Shown here: positions 17,778 to 27,234 of the stretch, piece after piece
How the letters are laid out: each line of letters begins with the position of its first letter
Position numbering within the stretch: the stretch's first letter is position 1
NCBI RefSeq assembly: GCF_000379665.1
Contig: NZ_KB903370.1
Span: forward strand, 128,014-192,013
DNA: 64,000 nucleotides
Reading direction: 5' to 3'
Source of the DNA: Butyricimonas synergistica DSM 23225
Lineage (GTDB): Bacteria; Bacteroidota; Bacteroidia; Bacteroidales; Marinifilaceae
Made by a program: the position numbers and the translations under genes
Notes under the pieces: generated by a model
What the model saw: only the letters and a program-made list of their open reading frames with translations
Told to the model about the DNA's origin: nothing
Database searches by the model: none

Positions 17778-20075
17778 CTACCTTCCCCGTCTACGCAACC
17801 AAATCACGAGAGCCAAAACGATCATTAACGCCGGGATGATCCACCGCAGAATAATTGTCCACGTGGATGCCTCCCCTTCACTGAGATAAATCAAGTCATC
17901 AGGTGGGGTCGGGCGGCGCACGTCAATAGGTACCTCCCCGTCGGACAACCAAAAGAAACTACCCGGAATCAACGTGAAGTTACTAGCCTGAATACCCTTG
18001 TGACCGGAACTCAACTCGCCGTTACTGATACAGTCAGCATCCCCAAACACCAGCACTTTTTGCGTCCTTCCGTGCACCTCTCGAGTCAAAGCCAATATCG
18101 TAGTGTAGCGCTGCTGTACCTCGCCCGAAGCGGGATTCAAACGGACTGTGTCGTCCACGAAATCCGTGGTTTGCATCTCATTCCACACCAGCGAATCGGT
18201 CTCGAACAAAGGTATCGCCTTGTATCCCCTCTCCGGGTTAAATTCCAATCCGGACACACCGGGATTCACCACCACGTACCTTGACACGCTCATTTGATCG
18301 AAGTGGTAGATCAATTCCCGTCCCTCTTTCGTCGGTTCCACCACCACTAGGTCGGGAGCGTGATTATCCGAGATGCTCACCAATTGCCCGGGCACCAGCT
18401 TCACGCCAAACTCAGCCAGTAACGGGTTCATATACTCCCCGCGTTTCGGCTCGCTCAAGATCATCAAATTGCCCCCGCGAGCGATATATTGATCCAAGTT
18501 CGTTTTTTGTACAGGAGTCAACTCACTTCTCATCTCGGCAATCACCAGGATATTAATATCTCCCGGCATCTCGCCATCCAGATTCACCTCCACCACATCG
18601 AATCCTTGATTCAACAAAGCATAGCGGAACGGCTTGTCCCACGTGAAAGTATTGTAATCGCGGTCTCCAATCTTCTTCACGTCACGCTCACCGTGCCCCG
18701 TCAAGAAACCCACTTTCGGCAACTCCATCACCAACCGTTTAAAAGCAGCCGTGATCTCCGTCTCGAACGGGTGATGATACATATCGTTATACACGCGCAG
18801 GAAGGTCTTCTCCCCGCTCTCCCGTTCCAGCAAACGCACGAACTTATTGCCCTCCGGCCACAAATCAATCTGCTTCCGGATCTCTTCCGGCGTGAGGAAC
18901 ATCGTGGAATCCAAATGATAACCTTTCACCACCTCCCGGAACCGTTCTTTCGTGTTTTTACCCGGCCAACGCTCATCCTGTCGCGGGTCTGCAACCGTGT
19001 CGTAATAATACACGTATTTCATTTTGATCTCCGGTTTAAAGCGCACGTACTGGCGGAAACGTTCCTGATCCTGCTTGACCTGCCGGGGCATCCCCGTCCA
19101 CAAATCATTCAAGTCCAATGCATTCACGTACGTTGTGATCGTCAATCCGCCTTCCATCTTCGCCACCACGCCTTGACTATTCTCTGTCAGTGTGTTCGAT
19201 TTCGTCGCCGTGGTATCGTAATAAGTCATCAACACCGGACGGGAAGAAAAATACCCGATCACACTGGCAACCAACAATACGCCCGCGTACTTCCCGATCG
19301 TCATCGTCCACGGCGCTTTCTGGCGGTTTGCCTGCAAGCGAATTACCGTCAAGACCAAAAACAAGGCCGACACCGTGATGAAATAAATCACGTCCTCGCT
19401 ACAAATCAAACCGCGGATGAACTCCCCGGAACGCCCCGAGATGGACAGCCAATAAGTAATCTCCCGTACCAACTCGAACTCCTGCCACAGATCTTTCACG
19501 TAGCTCAACAGACCGAGCACCACCAGCGTCATGATGGCTGCCACCACCTGGTATGACGTCAAGCTCGACATGAACAAACCCACCGCGGCATAAGCGCAAA
19601 TCAAGAAATAGAGTCCCAACAAGCCCGACAACACCATCGGGAAATCGAAATCCTTAATCGTGAAAGCACCGAACAACGCGATCACCAGCAACACGAGAAT
19701 CAACGCCAACCCGTAGATCATCATCGAGAGATATTTCCCGAGAATAATCTGCCAGTTCGTCACCGGCGACGAGTACAACAATTTAATCGAACCGCTACTC
19801 AATTCCCTACTCATCAACCCCATCGTCAAGAGCGGGATGTAGAGATAAAGGTAACCTTGCACGGTCGTGAATAACCCTCCCCAAGGATTAGCAAACAATC
19901 TGGAAGTGATCGACGACATCGGATACCCCAATTCTTGGGATTGTACATACGCTTCTATATTTCCCATGAAGTTCGTCACCGCTTGGAATGCAAAAATCAC
20001 GAGAATCAACCAGGCTATCGGCGAATAAAAGAGCGTCTGCAGCTCCATCTTCGCTATCTTATATATCTTTTTCAT
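17778..20075 (-). CDS. GldF-GldG-type fused ABC transporter membrane and substrate-side protein
   Basis: A 765-residue protein. Residues 1-245 are an ABC-2 permease with about six membrane helices and the GldF-like opening (YKIAKMELQTLFYSPIAWL, and SRELSSGSIKLLYSSPVTNWQ). After a further helix near 262-280, residues about 290-730 form the GldG extracytoplasmic domain (LNQGFDVVEVNLDGEMP, RGGNLMILSEPKRGEYMNP). A last helix and a short Arg-rich tail end the protein. In Flavobacterium GldF and GldG are separate; here they are one chain. With the ATPase gene 26 bp upstream it would make a complete ABC system. Gld names come from gliding motility, but homologues occur in non-gliding gut Bacteroidales and the cargo is unknown. 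Confidence 0.88.
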   Translation of the reverse strand: MKKIYKIAKMELQTLFYSPIAWLILVIFAFQAVTNFMGNIEAYVQSQELGYPMSSITSRLFANPWGGLFTTVQGYLYLYIPLLTMGLMSRELSSGSIKLLYSSPVTNWQIILGKYLSMMIYGLALILVLLVIALFGAFTIKDFDFPMVLSGLLGLYFLICAYAAVGLFMSSLTSYQVVAAIMTLVVLGLLSYVKDLWQEFELVREITYWLSISGRSGEFIRGLICSEDVIYFITVSALFLVLTVIRLQANRQKAPWTMTIGKYAGVLLVASVIGYFSSRPVLMTYYDTTATKSNTLTENSQGVVAKMEGGLTITTYVNALDLNDLWTGMPRQVKQDQERFRQYVRFKPEIKMKYVYYYDTVADPRQDERWPGKNTKERFREVVKGYHLDSTMFLTPEEIRKQIDLWPEGNKFVRLLERESGEKTFLRVYNDMYHHPFETEITAAFKRLVMELPKVGFLTGHGERDVKKIGDRDYNTFTWDKPFRYALLNQGFDVVEVNLDGEMPGDINILVIAEMRSELTPVQKTNLDQYIARGGNLMILSEPKRGEYMNPLLAEFGVKLVPGQLVSISDNHAPDLVVVEPTKEGRELIYHFDQMSVSRYVVVNPGVSGLEFNPERGYKAIPLFETDSLVWNEMQTTDFVDDTVRLNPASGEVQQRYTTILALTREVHGRTQKVLVFGDADCISNGELSSGHKGIQASNFTLIPGSFFWLSDGEVPIDVRRPTPPDDLIYLSEGEASTWTIILRWIIPALMIVLALVIWLRRRGR

Positions 20076-20101
20076 GCTATAATCTTCTTTATCCGTTTAC
20101 G

Positions 20102-21031
20102 CTATTTCTTTGATAATTCTGCAAATATGGCATCCAGCGAACTCTTCTCCAGGTTCAGCCCGTTCAAACGCCAACCACGGGCAGCACTCACCTCTGCCAC
20201 CTTTTCCAATGCCTCCTGCGCATCGGTAAAATGAAGACGATACCTCGTCCCCCCTAACTCTTCCACCTGAAGCACGCCCGGAATACCAGATCGTAAATCC
20301 TCCACCGGCGGGCGGGCGATCAACGACACCTCCACCGTGCTAGGAACGATATAATTATCAAACTCGTCCACGCTTCCGGAAAATACCAGCGTTCCCTGCT
20401 CGATCATACGGATATATCCACAGGTAGCCTGCACCTCCGGCAAGATATGCGTGGAGAGAATCACGGTTCGATCTTCGGCAATATCCTTGATCAAGTGGCG
20501 CACTTCCACGATCTGATTAGGATCCAAGCCGTTCGTGGGTTCATCCAACACGACAATGGCAGGCTCGTGGATGATGGCTTGTGCGATTCCCACGCGTTGT
20601 TGGTATCCACCGGAAAGGTTATGAATCAACCGTTTCCGGAAATGGGTAATCCCGCAGCGATCCAACGCCTTGTCGATTGCCTTGTTCACCTCTTTGGTAG
20701 GAATATCCCGCATAAAGGAACAATACTCCAAATACTCTTCCACCGTCAAATCCATCTGCAACGGCGGTTGTTGTGGTAAGAAACCGATATGGCGCTTAGC
20801 CGCCACCGGATTCTCCCGCGTATTGATTCCCTTGATATAGACATTCCCCTCTGTTTGCTTGAGAACGCCACAGATGATGTTCATCATCGTTGACTTTCCT
20901 GCCCCGTTGGAACCCAACAGGCCATAAATACCGTTTTCACTAATCTCGAAACTGATGTCCCGCACCGCCCACTGCACACTATAGCGATGGGACAGTCTCT
21001 CTACCTTCAAGATCGACTCTTCCATAAACAT
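20102..21031 (-). CDS. GldA-like ABC transporter ATP-binding protein
   Basis: A 309-residue ATPase. Walker A is LGSNGAGKST (about 40-49), the Q-loop FLPQQPPLQ, the signature LSGGYQQRVGIAQA, Walker B IVVLDEPTNGLD and the switch His in STHIL. It has the C-terminal extension (about 215-309) typical of GldA/CcmA-type exporter ATPases. ATG 21025 (third codon) is an equally good start. It is the partner of the fused permease gene 26 bp downstream. The pair sits between locus A and locus B, about 155 bp after the locus B lipoprotein with a hairpin in between, so it could be read through from locus B or have its own promoter. Confidence 0.92.
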   Translation of the reverse strand: MFMEESILKVERLSHRYSVQWAVRDISFEISENGIYGLLGSNGAGKSTMMNIICGVLKQTEGNVYIKGINTRENPVAAKRHIGFLPQQPPLQMDLTVEEYLEYCSFMRDIPTKEVNKAIDKALDRCGITHFRKRLIHNLSGGYQQRVGIAQAIIHEPAIVVLDEPTNGLDPNQIVEVRHLIKDIAEDRTVILSTHILPEVQATCGYIRMIEQGTLVFSGSVDEFDNYIVPSTVEVSLIARPPVEDLRSGIPGVLQVEELGGTRYRLHFTDAQEALEKVAEVSAARGWRLNGLNLEKSSLDAIFAELSKK

Positions 21032-21120
21032 CTAAATTAACTTGTTACAATGATTTATCCTATACTCTCAATAAATTTTAAAACACAACACACCCCTCAA
21101 TCCATAAATCTAACCTTATG

Positions 21121-21183
21121 AACCTTATAAACTTTATAAACCTTACGAACCCAAGGAGAGGGGCGTGTCAAAACACGCCCACT
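21121..21183. repeat. AT-rich oligonucleotide repeat and GC-rich hairpin
   Basis: Positions 21121-21150 hold a reiterated AACCTTATAA/ACTTTATAAACCTT string; its 15-mer AACTTTATAAACCTT (21130-21144) recurs at 62638-62652. Immediately after it, GGGCGTG...CACGCCC (about 21166-21182) forms a 7-bp hairpin just past the locus B lipoprotein stop. It has no T-run, so it is a weak terminator candidate. Confidence 0.55.
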
Positions 21184-21187
21184 CCGT

Positions 21188-22087
21188 CTAATACGTGGCT
21201 TCCCCTATCTTCTTTAAATCCACTTTATATTTAGTCAAAAACCAGTTACGCAATATATCGTATTTCCGTTTTATCAAAGGATACTTCGTGAGATAATCCC
21301 CCCACTCTTCGGCTGTCCTGGTAAGCATGGCATACATAAAATTTTGTAAATCATTTCCTGAATCAACTAACTTCGTTTGATAATGCACATAAAGACACCA
21401 GCTAAAACTATATCTATTCTGATAAGCATACCACTGCGGCATAAACCCTCGAGCCAAAGCAAAGTCCGGATCATCGGGATTCTCCGGATCATAATCCTTG
21501 GCAGCCCGAGTATAGTCGCTCACCTTGTAAAACTCCTCCGGGAACTCCAAAGTTCCGGCAGTACGCCAATAATTCCACAAGCATAACTGCAAATTATTCT
21601 TGTAAATTCGTTTCTCCTCCGCCGACAGATTTTTCAATTCTTCCGAACAATTATTCAAGTAAAGCGATTGACCATTATTACCCATAGTTGCAAAGTCACA
21701 CGTACTATAAGTTGTACTTATAGATTTAGCAACCATAATCTTATAGGGCATATACTTCACGTGAAACTCCGTAGGATAGAGATCAAACCAAATATCTTCC
21801 AGGAGATCCAGCACAACATCCATACATTGAGGATCAACTTTTTCATAAATATAGCTATTATTGGTTTGCGATAAACCGTACAGAAAATCCGGCTGCGTAT
21901 ATTCGTACAAAATGTAACTTTTATACGAATTGTAATACTCCACGATCCGACTGTCTGCCGGAGATTTCCCTTGCGGCAACACGTAATCCTGCGACAACGT
22001 TCCCACGTTGTTCACCTTATCTTCGTCTGTGCAAGCCACGCACCCGAGCAGACATAAGACTATCAAATATAAATTTATTTTCTTCAT
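21188..22087 (-). CDS. Mx1-like peptidase-fold lipoprotein without zinc motif (locus B)
   Basis: A 299-residue lipoprotein (lipobox GCVAC, Cys about 19). It is the positional and probable sequence counterpart of the locus A lipoprotein at 8949. Segments parallel the putative zinc-binding metallopeptidases of SusCD loci: VLDLLEDIWFDLYP, then PYKIMVAKSIS, then EFPEEFYKVSDYT, then ALARGFMPQWYAYQNRYSF, where active members read like GFISPYA...NEDFVE. In place of HExxH stands LCLWN (168-172); neither His nor the Glu is present, and the Asn-Glu-Asp third-ligand segment is also gone. A catalytic role is therefore unlikely. The gene is 20 bp after SusD and closes the locus B operon. Confidence 0.68.
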   Translation of the reverse strand: MKKINLYLIVLCLLGCVACTDEDKVNNVGTLSQDYVLPQGKSPADSRIVEYYNSYKSYILYEYTQPDFLYGLSQTNNSYIYEKVDPQCMDVVLDLLEDIWFDLYPTEFHVKYMPYKIMVAKSISTTYSTCDFATMGNNGQSLYLNNCSEELKNLSAEEKRIYKNNLQLCLWNYWRTAGTLEFPEEFYKVSDYTRAAKDYDPENPDDPDFALARGFMPQWYAYQNRYSFSWCLYVHYQTKLVDSGNDLQNFMYAMLTRTAEEWGDYLTKYPLIKRKYDILRNWFLTKYKVDLKKIGEATY

Positions 22088-22107
22088 CTCTATTACAGAT
22101 TAAACGG

Positions 22108-23532
22108 TTATTTAAGTACACCTTCCCGCTCCGGAGCCTTGGCGGAAGCGTTTTGCACCAACTGAATATTTTTATTGACGACATCCAGCGGAAAGGGCAA
22201 AGTGTACATCGGATCCTTCTCTTTCAAGGTGTATATTCTGTATTGATCCTCCTTCCGCTGTTTGAACTCCCGGGTAATAGACGGCATTCCGTAGCGACGC
22301 AAATCGAACCAACGGTGAAACTCATAGCACAACTCCAGGCGACGCTCCTGACGTATTTTCTCCAGTAATCCCGTCGTACTCGTCTCGTCCGCATAGCCCA
22401 TGATACGATGGCGGCGCAACTCGTTCAAATCTGCCAACGCCCCGCTCTCGTCCGTGTTTGTTGTCGACAACACCTTGGCTTCCGCTCTTGTCAGGTATGC
22501 TTCCGATATTCGGATAGCATTTGCCGGAGTCTTCGCTCCGCCACCTTGGCCAAGTTCTCCCGGGCAGAGTTGTTTATGTACCCAAGTGGCATCAGCCGGG
22601 AACCAAAAGTCCCTACGCTTGTCGCCTGCCGTAAATCCGGTCAACAGATCCTCGGTAGGGCACAACTGGGGTTCAATGTAAGTATATCCATACAACCACT
22701 CTACTTCGGAGAGATCATACCTAGCCAAGCTAAATTCTTTTTCCCCGTAACTCATCTTCGTGTAGTCACTCAACCCCTCGGCAGATTCTATGGCACGAGT
22801 AGCGGCAATGATGCTCTTGTCGTACTCCTCCATGTAGAGGTAAGCCCGAGCCAGCAGGATATCCACGGTTGTCCCGTTCATCCGGTAATTACCCCTCGTC
22901 TTCGGGTATTTAGCGAATAATTTGGAAGCCTCTTCCAGATCTGCCACGATCTGGTTATACACCTCTTCCACCGTGCTCCGGGCAATCCCGTTCTCCACCA
23001 AAGCAGCCGTCAGCTTCAAAGGCACACCTAAAGCCTTCTTGTTATAGTTATAAGGCTCCCCAAACATATTCACGATCCGAAAATACCCAAAAGCACGCAA
23101 ACCCAACGCCTCAGCCCGAATCAGATCTCTATCCTGCTGCGATCCGACGGCATCCCCCACGCCGTCTAGTACAGCGTTGATTCCCATGATTTGCGTATAG
23201 GTGTATTCGTACCCATCGTCTATGGCATTCTCTTGTTCCCACATATCCGGTTGCCAAGTAAAGACACGAAGCTGAGATGCCGGTCCCCAGATATAATTAC
23301 CCGTTGGTAAACTACTCTCGTTCAATTTCAAATCATCTCCCAAGTAAAAAAGAACATTATAATTATATCGATATAATTTATACATATACATCATCAACAA
23401 CTCGCTGTAATCTGTCGTGGTGGTCGGGATCGTCTCGTCCTGCGAGGACTCCTCCAAAAAATCCGAGCAAGCTCCCAGCATCAGCGAGAAGATCAAGCTC
23501 AACGTGACATATATATTTCTATACTTTCTCAT
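22108..23532 (-). CDS. RagB/SusD family surface lipoprotein (locus B)
   Basis: A 474-residue SusD-like protein. The lipobox is LGAC (Cys about 22), followed by SDFLEESSQDE. Helical TPR core segments (GTTVDILLARAYLYMEEYD) and the C-terminal ERRLELCYEFHRWFDLRR give the family. It pairs with the SusC 26 bp upstream and lies before the inactive peptidase-like lipoprotein. It resembles the locus A SusD in layout but the two are clearly diverged, so the loci probably bind different ligands. Substrate unknown. Confidence 0.95.
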   Translation of the reverse strand: MRKYRNIYVTLSLIFSLMLGACSDFLEESSQDETIPTTTTDYSELLMMYMYKLYRYNYNVLFYLGDDLKLNESSLPTGNYIWGPASQLRVFTWQPDMWEQENAIDDGYEYTYTQIMGINAVLDGVGDAVGSQQDRDLIRAEALGLRAFGYFRIVNMFGEPYNYNKKALGVPLKLTAALVENGIARSTVEEVYNQIVADLEEASKLFAKYPKTRGNYRMNGTTVDILLARAYLYMEEYDKSIIAATRAIESAEGLSDYTKMSYGEKEFSLARYDLSEVEWLYGYTYIEPQLCPTEDLLTGFTAGDKRRDFWFPADATWVHKQLCPGELGQGGGAKTPANAIRISEAYLTRAEAKVLSTTNTDESGALADLNELRRHRIMGYADETSTTGLLEKIRQERRLELCYEFHRWFDLRRYGMPSITREFKQRKEDQYRIYTLKEKDPMYTLPFPLDVVNKNIQLVQNASAKAPEREGVLK

Positions 23533-23558
23533 CTCTTTATCTATTTAATCGTTAATCA

Positions 23559-26500
23559 CTAGAACATCACCTGAACGGAGAATGAAGTTACCCGCCGGGT
23601 TGGCCAGTTGCCCGTTTCCGGATCCAACCCGTCCCATTTCTTGTCGGATACCCACATGAACGGGTTCGTCATACTCAACTTCAATTGCAAATAACTCAAC
23701 CCCATCGGGCGCAACGCCTTCTCGCCAAAATTATAAGCCAACGAAAGCGAGCGACAACGAATAAAGTCCGTGTTGGCTACCCGCAAATCGGATAGATTAT
23801 ACATCACGTAGGAACTTTCTCCCGATCTGTAATTCGCCGCCAAAACAGTATTGTCCGGGAAAGAGATAATATCATTGCGACTGCCAATGCCGGGAAGTGA
23901 AGGTATATTCGTGTTATCTCCCACTTTTTTCCACCGGTTCAATAATTTCTTGGAAGCATTTTGGTGCGGACGAGGGAGTCCGTCTCTGGTTGTGGTAGCC
24001 TCGTAAAGATTCGGCAGACGATCGTGTCCACCCCATTGCACGGCAAACAGGGCATAAAGGGTAATATTTTTATACTTGAACATCGTGTTCAATCCACCCG
24101 AGAAATCCGGGGTAAACTTACCCGACTTCACCATGAAATCCCTGATGTCCTCCACGGATTCCAAATCCATGTGCTTGAAGCGAGGACGTCCATACTCTTG
24201 CTCCAACTCGTCAAACACGTAAGAGTAAAACGTGGAAAAAGCATTGCCGTCCACGATACAATTGCCATCCAAGTAATCATCCAACAGGTTCGTCCGGCTA
24301 TTCTTGGTCACCTTATTCTTGGTTACCGCCGTGTTCAACGACAATTGCCACGTGAAATCCTTCGTTCGCACGGGCACCACGTTAATCACGAAATCATACC
24401 CGGAATTCTCCATCGTGGAACCGGAAACAATCCCGTTGGACACCCCGTTCTCCAAAGCCACCCCCTTGGACGAAAGCACATCACTGATCTTTTTAAACCA
24501 GTTGAAATTGAAATTCACCCGACCATCCAGGAATGCGGCATCAATCCCCACGTTCCAAGTCTTCGTCTTTTCCCAACCGAGATCCGGGTAAGGCAAAGAA
24601 ACGATCTCCAACCCGTAAGAGTTATATAAATTCTCGTACACGTCGGTAGCGATCAATTCCGGCGACACCGTGCTCACCGCATTTCCCTGGTACCCATAAG
24701 AGCCGTAAACATCCAAATTATTCAGCCACCAGTGTCCCCTCAGAAAGTGCTCGTTGCCCACCCGCCATTTCAATCCGGCTGACCAAGTCGGTTGAAAGCG
24801 CTTGTTCTTATCCTGACCGAAACGGTTGGAAGCATCGAAACGCCCGCTCAAGTTCAACACGTACCGGTCATCATAAGCGTAAACAACCATCGCGTACTCG
24901 CTCAATGTATTCTCGATGCGATTCAGTACGGTATGCCCTCCCGAAACTTTACTAATATTATCTCTACCGTACTGTGTATTGGCATATTGGTAATACACGG
25001 TCGGCGGTATGGCAAACGTTTCTCCCCGATCCGGCATATATCCCCAGCGCATGTTGGTCTCGCCCTTGGTTTTAGAAGAATTGGTCTCGATACCCGCTTG
25101 CAAGGTGATCCGGTGTTTAGCGTCAAATATCTTGTTATATACCAACGCGTTCCGAGTCACGATAGTCGACACGTTTGTCAAATCCGTCTCCAACAAACCT
25201 CCCATCGGCAGGGGAGTCGAAATCGTCTCCGCACTGTTTGGGGCCACGGTTCCATACTCGTATCCACGAATCTCTGAAATATAATAGGAACGCTCCGTGG
25301 CATATTTCTTCGTGTCGGAAGAAGAGGAAGAATAGGAAAACATCCCCTGGTACTCCAAATCCCCGAATATCTGCCACTTCAAATCGAACGAAGTTCCCCA
25401 CGTGCGGGTGTTATTATTACTTCCCGTGTGCTCCTTTTCATTGAGAATGTTATAATTATACGTCATCTTATTCTGAATGGCATCACTACTCCGACCGGAT
25501 TTCTCGTGATAAAAAAGAGAACCATCCTCGTTATAACAAGGAATCACCCGGGACGTGCCGTAAGCATACGAGAAAGGATCCACCCCGTAGGCAAAACCGT
25601 CCACTTTACGCATACTACCGTTCACCGTCATGTTCACAATTAATTGCTCCCAGAGCTGTACCGTGGTATTTGAAGCCACAGTAAACTGGGATAAATTATT
25701 TCCTTTCGCTTCACCCAATTGACGGCTGTAACCGAAAGAAGTGCGGTTCTGAATCTTCTCCGATCCCCCGCTGATACTCAACGAATGGTTATGATTGAAT
25801 GAATTGCGGAACAGTATTTTAAACCAGTCCGTGTTCTGGCGAGACATCTTCTGGTACTCCGTCTCCATCTCCTCCATTGTGATCCTCTTGTCCAAGTAAC
25901 TCTTCAACAACCCCTCGAAACCAATCGGCAACACGACGTCCGTTGCGTTGAAGCATCTACGCTCCATATAAATATCCCGCGAAAGATCCATCCGCTCCGC
26001 CGAATTCATCAAGTCGTACAAGCCATAGTGCGGGCGCTGACCAATAGAAAAATCTCCGGAATAATTTATTTGCAATTTTCCAGCAGTCGCTTTCTTCGTC
26101 GTGACCACGATCACACCATTCGCGGCTTTCGACCCGTAAATAGCCGTAGCCGAGGCATCTTTCAACACCGTGATACTCTCGATGTCGTTCGGGTTCAACC
26201 AAGAGATGGCATTTCCCGCCAGTTGCTTGATGTCATCGGCATCCACCGAGAATTTCGTGTTATCTTCCGAGTTGAACGGTTGCGGGTCCCGTTGGATCAC
26301 TCCGTCCACCACCCATACCGGCTCTTGACTGCCCAACAACGTGGAAGTTCCGCGCACCCGTACTTTAGGAGTGGCACCCACCTGCCCCGTCGAGTTCCGC
26401 ACCAGCATACCCGGCACCACGCCTTGTAACATCTGATCCACAGAGGTAGCCCCCGCCATCATAATATCCTTGGCTAACACCGTGGTGCTAGCCCCCGTGT

Positions 26501-27155
26501 AATTTCCCTTGGAAACACTACCGTAACCTGTCACTACCACTTCATTCATTTGCTTCACATCCTCCCGCATGACCACGTTTATGGTATCTTTCCCCGCGTA
26601 CACGACCTCCCGGGTTTCCATTCCCACGAAAGAAAACAACAAAGTAAGTTTCTCCATCGTCGGCAAATTCAAAACATATCTTCCCTCCGCGTTTGTCACC
26701 GTCCCCAGGGTCAACCCCTTCACCAGCACCGTGACTCCCGGAAGCGGAGCCTTGCCATCCGTTACGAGTCCCGTGATCCTCAACGTTTTCACCCCCTCAA
26801 CCGTGATGATAATCTTTCCATCCTTCTCCACGCATCCCAAAGCCGTCCCCTTCAGGCACGCTTTCACCACCTCCAACACGGACTTGTTTTTCACATCTAG
26901 TGTAACTCGTCCCTTCTCCTTCATAACCTCTTCGGAGCGGAACATCACCAAATTATCACACAAACGATTCACTTCATGTAATGCCTGCAAGACAGACACA
27001 TCCGTCACTTTAAGAGAAATTCGCTTCGTCTTTTCTTGTCCATAGACTTCCGTATTCATAAAAGACAATATCCCCACGACATAAACGATAAAGGATAATC
27101 GCCTGAGACAACAGGAAAGCCTACAAAACATTTTCAGTTTCGCATTTTTTTTCAT
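23559..27155 (-). CDS. SusC/RagA TonB-dependent transporter with STN domain (locus B)
   Basis: A 1198-residue transporter: signal peptide within residues 1-40, STN domain (about 45-120, DVSVLQALHEVNRLCDNLV), regulatory beta domain (about 128-205), plug with NEVVVTGYG and TVLKDASATAIYGSKAANGV, then the barrel ending in SFSVQVMF. The STN domain marks it as a sensor for the FecR encoded 80 bp upstream. The regulatory-domain DNA at 26689-26732 is identical over 44 bases to locus A, while flanking parts have drifted, suggesting recombination between the copies or very strong constraint. It is followed by SusD and the peptidase-like lipoprotein. Confidence 0.96.
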   Translation of the reverse strand: MKKNAKLKMFCRLSCCLRRLSFIVYVVGILSFMNTEVYGQEKTKRISLKVTDVSVLQALHEVNRLCDNLVMFRSEEVMKEKGRVTLDVKNKSVLEVVKACLKGTALGCVEKDGKIIITVEGVKTLRITGLVTDGKAPLPGVTVLVKGLTLGTVTNAEGRYVLNLPTMEKLTLLFSFVGMETREVVYAGKDTINVVMREDVKQMNEVVVTGYGSVSKGNYTGASTTVLAKDIMMAGATSVDQMLQGVVPGMLVRNSTGQVGATPKVRVRGTSTLLGSQEPVWVVDGVIQRDPQPFNSEDNTKFSVDADDIKQLAGNAISWLNPNDIESITVLKDASATAIYGSKAANGVIVVTTKKATAGKLQINYSGDFSIGQRPHYGLYDLMNSAERMDLSRDIYMERRCFNATDVVLPIGFEGLLKSYLDKRITMEEMETEYQKMSRQNTDWFKILFRNSFNHNHSLSISGGSEKIQNRTSFGYSRQLGEAKGNNLSQFTVASNTTVQLWEQLIVNMTVNGSMRKVDGFAYGVDPFSYAYGTSRVIPCYNEDGSLFYHEKSGRSSDAIQNKMTYNYNILNEKEHTGSNNNTRTWGTSFDLKWQIFGDLEYQGMFSYSSSSSDTKKYATERSYYISEIRGYEYGTVAPNSAETISTPLPMGGLLETDLTNVSTIVTRNALVYNKIFDAKHRITLQAGIETNSSKTKGETNMRWGYMPDRGETFAIPPTVYYQYANTQYGRDNISKVSGGHTVLNRIENTLSEYAMVVYAYDDRYVLNLSGRFDASNRFGQDKNKRFQPTWSAGLKWRVGNEHFLRGHWWLNNLDVYGSYGYQGNAVSTVSPELIATDVYENLYNSYGLEIVSLPYPDLGWEKTKTWNVGIDAAFLDGRVNFNFNWFKKISDVLSSKGVALENGVSNGIVSGSTMENSGYDFVINVVPVRTKDFTWQLSLNTAVTKNKVTKNSRTNLLDDYLDGNCIVDGNAFSTFYSYVFDELEQEYGRPRFKHMDLESVEDIRDFMVKSGKFTPDFSGGLNTMFKYKNITLYALFAVQWGGHDRLPNLYEATTTRDGLPRPHQNASKKLLNRWKKVGDNTNIPSLPGIGSRNDIISFPDNTVLAANYRSGESSYVMYNLSDLRVANTDFIRCRSLSLAYNFGEKALRPMGLSYLQLKLSMTNPFMWVSDKKWDGLDPETGNWPTRRVTSFSVQVMF

Positions 27156-27211
27156 AGATTTGTAAATAATTTAATTAAACGATTTGCCTTGCTTCTAACA
27201 AGGTTTTTTCC

Positions 27212-27234
27212 GAAGCTGCCCCACAGCTTCGGTT
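27212..27234. other. Hairpin between FecR and SusC of locus B
   Basis: CCGAAGCTG...CAGCTTCGG forms a perfect 9-bp stem directly after the FecR stop. The T-run follows on the plus strand, not in the direction of FecR transcription, so it is not a clear terminator for this operon. A second small stem (CCTTG/CAAGG) lies next to it toward SusC. It is positioned like the locus A attenuator and may pause or stabilise RNA. Confidence 0.5.

Noticed and set aside
18489..19556. A 355-residue plus-strand reading frame
   Set aside because: Antisense shadow of the GldF-GldG gene, rich in His, Arg and Gln, with no domain or ribosome site.
27212..27234. A terminator after FecR of locus B
   Set aside because: The hairpin is real, but the T-run is on the opposite strand to FecR transcription, so I list it only as a hairpin.
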